Assembly: GCA_016935595.1 (NCBI GenBank)
Contig: JAFGQQ010000010.1
Span: 1 to 18,758 of the forward strand
DNA: 18,758 nt
Source: Bacteroidales bacterium
Lineage (GTDB): Bacteria > Bacteroidota > Bacteroidia > Bacteroidales > UBA10428
Direction of reading: 5' to 3'
In this document: in pieces, positions 1 to 7,679 of the stretch
Layout of the letters: every line of letters starts with the position of its first letter
Numbering within the stretch: the stretch's first letter is position 1
Made by a program: the position numbers and the translations under genes
Notes under the pieces: generated by a model
Told to the model about the DNA's origin: nothing
Seen by the model: the letters and a program-made list of their open reading frames with translations, nothing else
The model's database searches: none

Positions 1-1332
1 GAATTATACCAAACCGTATCTGATTTATTAATTAAAAAGAATATTGACAAGTTTATTGGGATTGGGCCTTCTTTAAAAAGGAATTCATCTTTATTCTTTA
101 AAAAAAGTACATTTTTTGAATCAACAGGAGAATTCTTAAACAATTATTCAAAAAATAATTTTAATAATGAAGATATTTTAATAAAAGGTTCCCGCGATTT
201 TAAATTCGAGAATATCTCTGCTTTCCTTGAATATAAAGGCCATAGAACGATTCTTGAAATAAACCTGAATGCTTTGGTCCATAACCTGAACTTTTTCAAA
301 TCGCAATTAAAATCCACTACAAAAATTATGGTAATGGTAAAGGCTTTTTCATATGGAAGCGGGTTGTATGAAATAGCTAATTTACTGCAATATAACAGGG
401 TTAATTATCTGGGAGTAGCATTTATTGATGAAGGTATATTATTAAGAAAATCAGGCATAAAAACACCCATTATGGTTATGCATCCTGAAGAAAGAGGATA
501 TGAAAATTTAATTGAATATCATCTTGAACCTGAAATTTTTAATTGCGAAATACTAGAAAAATTTCATACTGTATTGGAAAATAAAAATATAAATAACTAT
601 CCGGTACATATTAAGATTGATACCGGGATGCACCGTTTAGGTTTTAATACTGAAGAGATTGAAAAATTAATTAGAAAAATTAAACAATGTTCAAGAATAA
701 AAATCAAATCAGTATTTTCTCATTTAGCAGCCAGCGATGAAGTTGTACACGATAATTTTACGAAAGAACAAATATTAAGATTTGAAAAGGTTAAAACATA
801 TTTCAGCAAAGAATTTTCGTATTCGATAATTTATCATATTTTAAATTCAGAAGGAATTCTCAGATTCACAAGTGCCCAATTTGATATGGTGAGAATTGGC
901 ATAGGACTTTACGGAATTAGTTATTCACAACAACATAATTTAGTGAATGTAAGCACATTAAAGAGCAGAATATTACAAATTAAATTGGTAAAAAAAGGGG
1001 AGACAATTGGCTACGGCAGAAGAGGACTAGCTGAAAAAAATATGAAAATTGGAATAGTACCAATTGGATATGCCGACGGACTTAGCAGAAATTTAAGCAA
1101 CGGAGTTGGCAGTTTTTATATCAACGGAAAATATTCCCCTATAATTGGCAATATATGTATGGATGTATGTATGATTGATATTACAGGTATTGAAGTAAAT
1201 ACTGGAGATGAAGTAATTATATTCGGAGAAGAAAACCCGATAATAAAAATTGCACAAAAAATAAATACTATCCCATATGAAATACTTACCAGTATATCAG
1301 GACGAGTAAAAAGGATTTATTATCACGAATAA
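1..1332 (+). CDS. murF-alr: Bifunctional MurF-alanine racemase fusion, 5' end cut by the window
   Basis: The frame is open from base 1, so this is the last 443 residues of a longer protein. Residues 1-80 read like the end of MurF (UDP-MurNAc-tripeptide:D-Ala-D-Ala ligase), including ILIKGSRDFKFE. From about residue 81 (HRTILEINLNALVHNL) an alanine racemase domain begins. K114 in MVMVKAFSYGSG is the expected PLP-binding lysine, Y338 in GYGRRG the expected catalytic tyrosine of the C-terminal barrel, and GNICMDVCMIDI the usual conserved segment. The racemase makes D-Ala and MurF adds D-Ala-D-Ala to the peptidoglycan precursor, both in the cytoplasm. A TTG at 274 could be taken as a start for a free racemase, but that would cut off the first beta strand; the unbroken upstream frame supports the fusion known in Bacteroidota. 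The family assignment is secure; the missing N-terminus is inferred. Confidence 0.93.
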   Translation, partial: ELYQTVSDLLIKKNIDKFIGIGPSLKRNSSLFFKKSTFFESTGEFLNNYSKNNFNNEDILIKGSRDFKFENISAFLEYKGHRTILEINLNALVHNLNFFKSQLKSTTKIMVMVKAFSYGSGLYEIANLLQYNRVNYLGVAFIDEGILLRKSGIKTPIMVMHPEERGYENLIEYHLEPEIFNCEILEKFHTVLENKNINNYPVHIKIDTGMHRLGFNTEEIEKLIRKIKQCSRIKIKSVFSHLAASDEVVHDNFTKEQILRFEKVKTYFSKEFSYSIIYHILNSEGILRFTSAQFDMVRIGIGLYGISYSQQHNLVNVSTLKSRILQIKLVKKGETIGYGRRGLAEKNMKIGIVPIGYADGLSRNLSNGVGSFYINGKYSPIIGNICMDVCMIDITGIEVNTGDEVIIFGEENPIIKIAQKINTIPYEILTSISGRVKRIYYHE

Positions 1333-1346
1333 TTACATTATTTTTG
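1316..1346 (+). promoter_or_regulatory. Candidate Bacteroidota promoter for the glycosyltransferase gene
   Basis: TATTTTTG at 1339-1346 matches the -7 consensus TAnnTTTG exactly. A TTTA at 1316-1319, 19 bases upstream, is one base off the -33 TTTG. The predicted transcript starts a few bases after 1346, about 30 bases before the ATG at 1380. It overlaps the end of murF-alr, so read-through from that gene is equally possible. Confidence 0.4.
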
Positions 1347-1379
1347 TCAAAAATCATAAAGAATAAAAAGAATGAAGAA

Positions 1380-2324
1380 ATGAAGATAAGTGGCTTTAGT
1401 ATGTCGAAAAATGCAGGTAAATTATACTATCCTGTAAAGGAATCGGTAATGTCGATCTTGCCAATTGTTGATGAATTTATCTATGCATTAGGTGATTGCG
1501 ATAATGATGATGATACAAGGGAACAACTTGAAAGTATAAAAAGTGATAAAATAAAAATAATTGACACCATATGGGATATTGATAAATATCCAAGGGGAAT
1601 GGAACATGCGCATCAAACTGATATTGCCAGGGAAAAATGCACTGGCGACTGGTTATTTTACCTTCAAGCAGATGAAGTTATTCACGAAAAATATTTTCCT
1701 GTTATTCAACAAAGATGTGAAGAATTGCTTTACGATAATGAAGTTGAAGGTATTATATTAAAATATTTACATTTTTGGGGAGACTATTATCATTATCATT
1801 ATTCACACGGATGGTATAAAAATGAAATCAGGATAATTCGAAATGATCCGGAAATTCATTCCTGGGAATCGGCTCAATCATTCCGACGAATACCAAATTT
1901 CGATGGATTTTCATACCGTAATAAAGAAGGCACATTTAAATTAAAAACTGTTGATGTAGATGCTTATGTGTATCATTATGGATGGGTCAGGCCACCCGAA
2001 TTAATGATCAAAAAAAATAAGGCAATCAACATTAATCATATGGGAAAACAAAAGGTTGATGAACTTGAAAAAACTCAACCTGTCTTCGATTACGGGCCTC
2101 TTAACCGATTAAAAGTTTTTAATGATACTCATCCTAAAGTAATGGAAGAAAAAATTAAAAATTTTAACTGGAAAGGAGAATTACAATATAAAGGTAAAAA
2201 GAAAAAAAATACGTCAATAAACAAACATGAAAGATTAAAATATAGAATTATTACTTTTTTCGAAAATAAAATATTTAAAAAACCATTATTCGAGTTTGAA
2301 AATTATATTTTACTTAAGAAATGA
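1380..2324 (+). CDS. Glycosyltransferase, family 2-like (GT-A fold)
   Basis: This is a 314-residue cytosolic sugar transferase of the family 2-like group. The start at ATG 1380 gives MKISGFSMSKNAGKLYYP, the usual N-terminus of this group, followed by a conserved run through IVDEFIYALGDCDNDD. The in-frame TTG at 1344 is rejected because it lies in a -7 promoter box. The segment GDWLFYLQADEVIHEKY (QADE at residues 96-99) stands where the metal-binding DxD-type motif sits. The C-terminal 50 residues are Lys-rich. There is no signal peptide or membrane span. The acceptor and the sugar donor cannot be read from the sequence; a role in surface glycan or protein glycosylation is a guess. It lies 47 bases after murF-alr on the same strand and no other glycan genes adjoin it, so context does not narrow the role. 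Confidence 0.8.
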   Translation: MKISGFSMSKNAGKLYYPVKESVMSILPIVDEFIYALGDCDNDDDTREQLESIKSDKIKIIDTIWDIDKYPRGMEHAHQTDIAREKCTGDWLFYLQADEVIHEKYFPVIQQRCEELLYDNEVEGIILKYLHFWGDYYHYHYSHGWYKNEIRIIRNDPEIHSWESAQSFRRIPNFDGFSYRNKEGTFKLKTVDVDAYVYHYGWVRPPELMIKKNKAININHMGKQKVDELEKTQPVFDYGPLNRLKVFNDTHPKVMEEKIKNFNWKGELQYKGKKKKNTSINKHERLKYRIITFFENKIFKKPLFEFENYILLKK

Positions 2325-2390
2325 ATATGCCTTCTTATTGTTTTTAAAAAATATGTTAATTGTTTTTCTTTTATTTAAATAATAATTGAA

Positions 2391-2406
2391 ATTTGTTTTA
2401 ACAAAT
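2391..2406. promoter_or_regulatory. Inverted repeat over the hox promoter (possible operator)
   Basis: ATTTGTT-TT-AACAAAT is a perfect 7-base inverted repeat around two central bases. It covers the -33 element of the hox promoter, so a bound protein would block RNA polymerase. It does not fit the longer Rex consensus or the FNR box. The region is AT-rich, so chance is a real alternative. Confidence 0.35.
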
Positions 2407-2422
2407 AAACTCAATAATTTTG
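2392..2422 (+). promoter_or_regulatory. Promoter of the hox operon (Bacteroidota type)
   Basis: TTTG at 2392-2395 and TAATTTTG at 2415-2422 match the -33 and -7 elements of the Bacteroidota housekeeping sigma factor exactly, with a spacing of 19 bases. The transcript would start near 2428 and have a leader of roughly 80 bases before hoxF. The 182-base gap after the glycosyltransferase gene supports an independent transcription unit starting here. Confidence 0.65.
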
Positions 2423-2506
2423 CAAATTCTTTTAACTGTTAACTAATTAACAGGTATTATTAAACACACGAATTCTAATATAATAAATTAAATTATAGTC
2501 GATTAG

Positions 2507-4312
2507 ATGAACACAATAATAAATGATATTATTAAAAAATACAAAAATGATATAACCCGGTTAATGGATATATTACTTGATATCCAGGAAGAAGAAGGTT
2601 ATATTTCGAATGAAGCTGTTGATATTTTGGCAAATAACCTAAATGTTTCGAAAGTTGATATTCTTCAAACAATATCATTTTACCATTTTTTCACCCAATC
2701 TCCTCCTGGAAAATTTAATATTTACCTCAATAACAGTGTGGTTGCCAATATGATGGGGCGAGAAAGCATTGTTAAAGCATTTGAAAGTGAAGCAGGGTGC
2801 AAATTTGGGTCTAAAACACCCGATAGTTTAATCGGTCTTTTTAACACCTCCTGTATCGGAATGAGCGATCAGGAACCCTCAGCAATTATTAACGGTAAGA
2901 TTTTTACTAATCTTACACCATTCCGGGCAAAAGAAATAATTAAAGATATTAAAGCCGGGAAAAGCATTGAAGAACTTCAGGTTGAAGGATATGGAGATGG
3001 GAATAATGGCTCAGACCTTATAAAATCAATGGTCTCGAATAATATCAGAAAGAAAGGACCAATTCTTTCAGAAAATTATAAACCAGGACATATTATAACT
3101 TCCAAATTATCTAAAATATCACCTGATGAAATAATTCAAATGATAAAAGATTCCAAAATCAGGGGACGTGGAGGCGCTGGTTTCCCTACTGGTTTGAAAT
3201 GGGAATTTTGCCGTAGGGCAAAAGGTGATAAAAAATATATTTTCTGCAATGCCGATGAGGGTGAACCCGGAACATTTAAAGACAGGGTAATATTAACTGA
3301 AAGGCCAAAACTTTTACTTGAGGGGATGATTATTGCCGGTTATGCAGTTGGAGCTTCGGAAGGAATTTTATATATACGATATGAATACAGATATTTGCAG
3401 AAACATCTCGAGAGCATATTGCAGGGAGTAAGAGACCGGAACCTCTTAGGCAAAAATATTGCCGGAATAGAAGGATTTGATTTTGATATTCGCATACAAT
3501 TTGGGGCAGGCGCCTATGTATGTGGTGAAGAATCGGCGCTAATCGAATCTGCTGAGGGAAAAAGGGGTGAACCACGCGACAGGCCACCTTTTCCTGTTGA
3601 AAAAGGTTACCTTGGCCAACCTACTGTTGTTAATAATGTTGAGACATTTTGTTCTGTAGTTAAAATTTTAACCTATGGACCTGAATGGTACAGGTCTCTT
3701 GGTACAATCGAATCAACCGGAACAAAATTGCTTAGTATTTCAGGCGATTGCAAATACCCTGGTGTTTATGAAGTTGAATGGGGTTTTAGCATATATACCA
3801 TACTCGAGATGGCTGGCTCTGATAATGATATCCAGGCTGTTCAGGTCGGAGGTCCTTCAGGCACATTACTTGCACCAAACGAATTCAGGCGAATTTTAGG
3901 TTATGAAGATTTATCAACAGGAGGCTCTATCATTATTTTCAATAAACATAGAGATATTTTAAAAGATATTACACTGAATTTCATGGATTTCTTTATTGAA
4001 GAATCTTGCGGTTCTTGCTCTACTTGTCGGATTATGCCTGTGGTTTTAAGAAAAAAATTAATTAAAATTATTGAAGGACATGGAGTACTTCAGGATATCG
4101 ATGACATGGTTGAATGGAGTAAAACACTTAAGGCCAGCAGATGCGGATTAGGACAAACTGCTGCTAATCCAATCGTATCAAGTATCAAAAACTTCAAACA
4201 TTTATATGAAGAAAAAGCCCAGAAAGATAAAGATTTCGATACGGGTTTCAGTTTAACAAAAGCTGTTCAGGATTTTATATTTGCCTCTGGCAGAAATACA
4301 ACAATAAATTAA
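2507..4312 (+). CDS. hoxF: NAD-reducing hydrogenase diaphorase subunit HoxF (NuoE-NuoF fusion)
   Basis: This cytosolic subunit carries the FMN and NAD(H) site of a bidirectional [NiFe] hydrogenase. At 601 residues it has the length of the fused HoxF type. Residues 1 to about 150 are NuoE-like, and from about 190 on the protein is NuoF-like. GRGGAGFPTG (220-229), NADEGEPGTF (248-257) and GAGAYVCGEES (333-343) form the FMN/NADH pocket. C501, C504, C507 (CGSCSTC) and C546 (SRCGLGQ) are the expected [4Fe-4S] ligands. The NuoE-like part keeps only C98 and C116; the partner positions that complete a [2Fe-2S] site are K103 and S120, so that cluster is probably missing. A complex I origin is unlikely because hydrogenase subunits follow directly. 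The gene leads the operon, 27 bases before hoxU. Confidence 0.95.
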   Translation: MNTIINDIIKKYKNDITRLMDILLDIQEEEGYISNEAVDILANNLNVSKVDILQTISFYHFFTQSPPGKFNIYLNNSVVANMMGRESIVKAFESEAGCKFGSKTPDSLIGLFNTSCIGMSDQEPSAIINGKIFTNLTPFRAKEIIKDIKAGKSIEELQVEGYGDGNNGSDLIKSMVSNNIRKKGPILSENYKPGHIITSKLSKISPDEIIQMIKDSKIRGRGGAGFPTGLKWEFCRRAKGDKKYIFCNADEGEPGTFKDRVILTERPKLLLEGMIIAGYAVGASEGILYIRYEYRYLQKHLESILQGVRDRNLLGKNIAGIEGFDFDIRIQFGAGAYVCGEESALIESAEGKRGEPRDRPPFPVEKGYLGQPTVVNNVETFCSVVKILTYGPEWYRSLGTIESTGTKLLSISGDCKYPGVYEVEWGFSIYTILEMAGSDNDIQAVQVGGPSGTLLAPNEFRRILGYEDLSTGGSIIIFNKHRDILKDITLNFMDFFIEESCGSCSTCRIMPVVLRKKLIKIIEGHGVLQDIDDMVEWSKTLKASRCGLGQTAANPIVSSIKNFKHLYEEKAQKDKDFDTGFSLTKAVQDFIFASGRNTTIN

Positions 4313-4339
4313 AATAATATATAACCACAGAAAATATAT

Positions 4340-5050
4340 ATGGCTAGAATAATTCAATTTAAAATAGACGGCAAGGAATGTACGGGAAATGAAGGCGACT
4401 TTATTGTTCAGGCTGCGAAAGAAAATAATATATATATTCCTACTTTATGTAATCTTGAAGGTGTAAAACCAAAAGGATCATGCAGGATATGTACGGTAAA
4501 AGTAAACGGACGAATGATGACTGCCTGCACAACACCCATAATTGAAGGAATGGAAATAGAAAGTAACATAAAAGAACTTAATGAATTAAGAAAATCTATT
4601 GTGGAATTACTTTTTATTGAAGGAAACCATTTTTGTCCTTCATGCGAAAAAAGCGGAAATTGTGAATTGCAGGCATTAGCATACCGGTTCCAGATTATGG
4701 CCCCAAGATTCCCTTTTACCTTCCCTTTAAGAGAAGTTGATGCTTCAAATCCAAAAATTATTAAAGAACAAAACCGTTGTATTTTATGTAAAAGGTGTAT
4801 TCGTTCAATAAAAGACGAAAAAGGCAGAAGTGTTTTTGCCTACAGGAAACGAGGCCATAAATCGGAAGTTATTGTTGATCCTGTTTTAGGAGCAAATATG
4901 ACCGATAAAATGGCACAAAAAGCAATGAATAATTGTCCTGTCGGATCAATAATTGTAAAAGAAAAAGGATTTGTTACACCTATTGGCAAACGAAAATATG
5001 ATAAAAATCCTATAGGTAGTGATATTGAAAAATCAATTTTAACAAAATAA
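4340..5050 (+). CDS. hoxU: NAD-reducing hydrogenase electron-transfer subunit HoxU
   Basis: This 236-residue iron-sulfur subunit resembles the N-terminal part of NuoG and wires HoxF to HoxY. Three ligand sets are visible. C37, C48, C51 and C63 form a plant-type [2Fe-2S] site. H97, C99, C102 and C108 (NHFCPSCEKSGNC) form the His-Cys3 [4Fe-4S] site in the compact spacing typical of HoxU. C147, C150 and C153 (RCILCKRC) together with C199 (NNCPVG) form a further [4Fe-4S] site. All ligands are present, so this subunit looks fully functional. Its length is close to that of known HoxU proteins (about 234 residues). It lies 27 bases after hoxF and 16 before hoxY. No separate promoter is evident. Confidence 0.95.
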   Translation: MARIIQFKIDGKECTGNEGDFIVQAAKENNIYIPTLCNLEGVKPKGSCRICTVKVNGRMMTACTTPIIEGMEIESNIKELNELRKSIVELLFIEGNHFCPSCEKSGNCELQALAYRFQIMAPRFPFTFPLREVDASNPKIIKEQNRCILCKRCIRSIKDEKGRSVFAYRKRGHKSEVIVDPVLGANMTDKMAQKAMNNCPVGSIIVKEKGFVTPIGKRKYDKNPIGSDIEKSILTK

Positions 5051-5066
5051 TTTAAGGAACAAAGCA

Positions 5067-5615
5067 ATGAGTAAACCAGTAGTAGCAACAACATCATTGG
5101 CAGGATGCTTTGGATGCCATATGTCAATTCTCGATATTGATGAAAGAATACTCGATTTAATTGAATTGGTTGAATTTAATAAATCTCCCATTGACGATAT
5201 TAAAACATTTACAAAAAAATGCGACATAGGATTAATAGAAGGCGGCTGTTGCAATAGTGAAAATGTTCATGTTTTGAGAAAATTCAGGGAAAACTGCAAA
5301 ATTTTAATTGCTGTTGGGGAATGTGCTTTAATGGGCGGATTGCCTGCAATGAGAAATGGCATACCATTAAAAGACTGTTTAAGAGAAGCTTATTTATTAA
5401 GCCCTTCAGTACAGGCAAACAACCAGCATATTATTCCAAATGACGAAGAAATTCCAATGATTCTCGATAAGGTATATCCATGCCAGGATATTGTTAAAAT
5501 AGATTATTATTTACCAGGTTGCCCTCCTCCAGCCGACTTGATATGGGAAGCTTTGGTGGCATTAATAAATAACCGCGAAATGGAATTACCTTATGAAGTT
5601 GTAAAATTTGACTAA
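5067..5615 (+). CDS. hoxY: [NiFe] hydrogenase small subunit HoxY
   Basis: This 182-residue small subunit holds the [4Fe-4S] cluster next to the NiFe site. The start is MSKPVVATTSLAGCFGCHMS, with C14 and C17 in the proximal-cluster CxxC. Further cysteines lie at C61/C62 (EGGCCNSEN), C86 (VGECALMGG) and C152 (LPGCPPP), the standard positions in this family. There is no twin-arginine signal and no membrane anchor, and it lacks the C-terminal cluster domain of respiratory uptake hydrogenases, which fits a soluble cytoplasmic group 3 enzyme. It sits between hoxU (16 bases before) and hoxH (11 bases after). Confidence 0.95.
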   Translation: MSKPVVATTSLAGCFGCHMSILDIDERILDLIELVEFNKSPIDDIKTFTKKCDIGLIEGGCCNSENVHVLRKFRENCKILIAVGECALMGGLPAMRNGIPLKDCLREAYLLSPSVQANNQHIIPNDEEIPMILDKVYPCQDIVKIDYYLPGCPPPADLIWEALVALINNREMELPYEVVKFD

Positions 5616-5626
5616 ACAGGGATACT

Positions 5627-7078
5627 ATGACAAGAAAAATAACAATTGAGCCCGTAACCCGGGTTGAAGGGCACGGAAAAGTAACCATTCATATTGATGA
5701 TAATGGAAATGTTGTACAAACACGTTTGCATATTGTTGAATTCAGGGGATTTGAAAGATTTGTACAAGGCAGGCCCTATTGGGAAGCCCCGGTACTGGTT
5801 CAGCGTTTATGCGGAATTTGTCCGGTAAGCCACCACCTGGCAGCAGCAAAAGCACTTGATGTTATTGTTGGTGCAGGCACAGGCGACGGACTTACTCCCA
5901 CAGGCGAAAAAATGCGAAGATTAATGCATTATGGGCAAATATTCCAGTCACATTCTTTACATTTCTTTCATTTAGCATCGCCCGATTTATTATTCGGAAT
6001 TGATGCTGATCCTGCAATCCGTAATGTTATAGGTGTGGTGCTTAAGCACAAAGATATTGCCGTTCAAGGTGTAATGATGAGAAAATTCGGACAGGAAATT
6101 ATTAAGGCAACAGCAGGAAAAAAAATACATGGAACAGGCGCTATTCCGGGTGGTATAAATAAACATTTAACTATTGAAGAAAGAGATTCTTTTCTCAATA
6201 GCAATAATTCTTTAAATGTTGATAAAATGATTGAATGGTCGGTTGCTGCAGTTGCTTTATTTAAAGATTACCATAAAAAAAATAAAGACTTTATTGATAA
6301 TTTCTCTAAATTCCCATCTAACCATTTAAGCTTAGTAAGAAAAGACGGGGCAATGGATTTATACCATGGTGTTCTTCGTGCAGTTAATACAGAAGGGAAA
6401 AAAATTCTTCATGATGTTGACGGGCAGAATTACCTTGATTATATTGACGAAGAAGTTCGAACCTGGAGTTATATGAAATTTCCTTACTTAAAAGAATTTG
6501 GAAAAAATAACGGATGGTATACAGTCGGACCTTTAGCCAGGCTGAATACAGCTGATTTTATCCCAACACCACTTGCACAAAAAGAATTTGAGGAATTTAA
6601 AGCATATACAAACGGGAAACCAAATAATATGTCGATGCATATGCATTGGGCAAGGTTAATTGAGATACTTCATGCAGCTGAAATGATGAAAAAATTATTG
6701 AACGATCCTGATATTTTAAGCGGGGAACTGGTTATCAAAGGTGAAAAAAGAAATGAGGGAATTGGTTTGCTCGAAGCGCCAAGAGGAACTCTGTTTCATC
6801 ACTACCGCATAAATGAAAACGATCAAATTACTATGGCAAATCTCATTGTCTCAACAACAAACAATAACCAGCCAATGAATAATGCAGTTGAAATTGTGGC
6901 AAAAAATCAAATGACAGGTAAAAAAGAGATTTCAGAAAGTATGATGAATGCAGTTGAAGTTGCCATAAGAGCTTACGATCCTTGTTTAAGCTGCGCTACA
7001 CATGCTCTAGGTAAAATGCCACTGGAAATTTCTTTGTATGATTCTAAGAATAAGTTAGTTGATAGAAAAAGGAAATAA
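5627..7078 (+). CDS. hoxH: [NiFe] hydrogenase large subunit HoxH
   Basis: This 483-residue catalytic subunit splits or forms H2 at a NiFe(CN)2CO site. The N-terminal EPVTRVEGHG (E14 is the conserved glutamate) is followed by RLCGICPVSHH with C62, C65 and H69. The C-terminal DPCLSCATH supplies C453, C456 and H459. Together these give the four nickel-ligating cysteines. After H459 there are exactly 24 more residues, starting ALGKMP, which is the kind of C-terminal tail removed by a dedicated endopeptidase once nickel is in place; cleavage is expected between H459 and A460. The protease gene follows two bases after the stop codon. Length and motifs agree with group 3d HoxH proteins (about 488 residues in Ralstonia). 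Confidence 0.96.
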   Translation: MTRKITIEPVTRVEGHGKVTIHIDDNGNVVQTRLHIVEFRGFERFVQGRPYWEAPVLVQRLCGICPVSHHLAAAKALDVIVGAGTGDGLTPTGEKMRRLMHYGQIFQSHSLHFFHLASPDLLFGIDADPAIRNVIGVVLKHKDIAVQGVMMRKFGQEIIKATAGKKIHGTGAIPGGINKHLTIEERDSFLNSNNSLNVDKMIEWSVAAVALFKDYHKKNKDFIDNFSKFPSNHLSLVRKDGAMDLYHGVLRAVNTEGKKILHDVDGQNYLDYIDEEVRTWSYMKFPYLKEFGKNNGWYTVGPLARLNTADFIPTPLAQKEFEEFKAYTNGKPNNMSMHMHWARLIEILHAAEMMKKLLNDPDILSGELVIKGEKRNEGIGLLEAPRGTLFHHYRINENDQITMANLIVSTTNNNQPMNNAVEIVAKNQMTGKKEISESMMNAVEVAIRAYDPCLSCATHALGKMPLEISLYDSKNKLVDRKRK

Positions 7079-7080
7079 AC

Positions 7081-7560
7081 TTGCAAAAACCAAAAATATT
7101 AATTTACGGCTACGGTAATCCGGGTCGTCAGGACGATGGTCTGGGTATTTTATTAGCTGAATATATTGAAGAATGGAAAAATAAAAAAGGCCTGGATTAT
7201 ATTAAAACTGATTCAAATTACCAGCTTAATATCGAAGATGCTGCAGAAATAGCCGAAAAAGACATTGTAATATTTGCCGATGCATCACAAGAAGATATAA
7301 AAGACATAGAATTAACTAAGGTTAAACCCTCCCCTGAAGTTAACTTCTCTATGCATGCGGTTTCCCCTGCATTTGTTCTGAACTTATGCAAAGATATTTA
7401 CGACAAAACACCACAAACATACCTGTTACATATTAAAGGTTACGAATGGGAATTAAAGGAAGAATTAACAGCACAGGCAAAAAAAAATTTAAATAAAGCA
7501 TATAATTTTTTAAAAAAAATCATTGTCTCACCAAATAAACTCACCCAACTATTTCAATAA
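7081..7560 (+). CDS. hoxW: Hydrogenase maturation endopeptidase HoxW
   Basis: This 159-residue protein of the HybD/HycI family cleaves the HoxH tail. The N-terminal GYGNPGRQDDGLG (10-22) is the family signature. D19, D67 (FADAS) and H92 (SMHAVSP) stand at the nickel-sensing positions occupied by E16, D62 and H93 in HybD. No ATG lies upstream of the signature in this frame, so the start must be the TTG at 7081, two bases after the hoxH stop, which points to translational coupling. The order hoxF-U-Y-H-W is that of the Ralstonia hox operon, but no hoxI, hyp gene or accessory kinase follows. The residues after about 150 are not conserved and are Lys/Asn-rich. Confidence 0.9.
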   Translation: MQKPKILIYGYGNPGRQDDGLGILLAEYIEEWKNKKGLDYIKTDSNYQLNIEDAAEIAEKDIVIFADASQEDIKDIELTKVKPSPEVNFSMHAVSPAFVLNLCKDIYDKTPQTYLLHIKGYEWELKEELTAQAKKNLNKAYNFLKKIIVSPNKLTQLFQ

Positions 7561-7590
7561 AAAAAATATTCTTTAGAAACCTTCTATTTT

Positions 7591-7631
7591 AATTAGTATT
7601 AAATTTTACTAATTATTCTGGTTAGTATTAA
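7591..7631. repeat. Inverted and direct repeats between hoxW and era
   Basis: AATTAGTA (7591-7598) and TACTAATT (7607-7614) form a perfect 8-base inverted repeat with an 8-base loop. The 10-mer TTAGTATTAA occurs twice, at 7593-7602 and 7622-7631. The hairpin is pure A/T apart from one G-C pair and no T-run follows, so it is a poor terminator. It may be an operator for era or the fraying end of the hox transcript; chance in AT-rich DNA cannot be excluded. No TAnnTTTG box was found in front of era. Confidence 0.3.
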
Positions 7632-7679
7632 TTCCCCTATTTTCTTTATTTTTACTGTTAAATTATAGAATTTCTTATT

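Noticed and set aside
2507..5050. hoxF and hoxU as part of a respiratory complex I (nuoE/F/G)
   Set aside because: The genes are followed directly by [NiFe] hydrogenase subunits and the endopeptidase, the NuoE and NuoF parts are fused, and HoxU has the short HoxU-type length and NHFCPSCEKSGNC spacing.
3330..5254. Open frames antisense to hoxF, hoxU and hoxY (for example 3330-3587, 4840-5127, 5039-5254)
   Set aside because: They lie opposite strongly conserved coding sequence, have no recognisable product and no promoter, and are explained as by-products of codon use on the other strand.
7591..7614. A/T hairpin after hoxW as the hox operon terminator
   Set aside because: It has one G-C pair in its stem and no T-run after it on the plus strand; it is listed only as a repeat.
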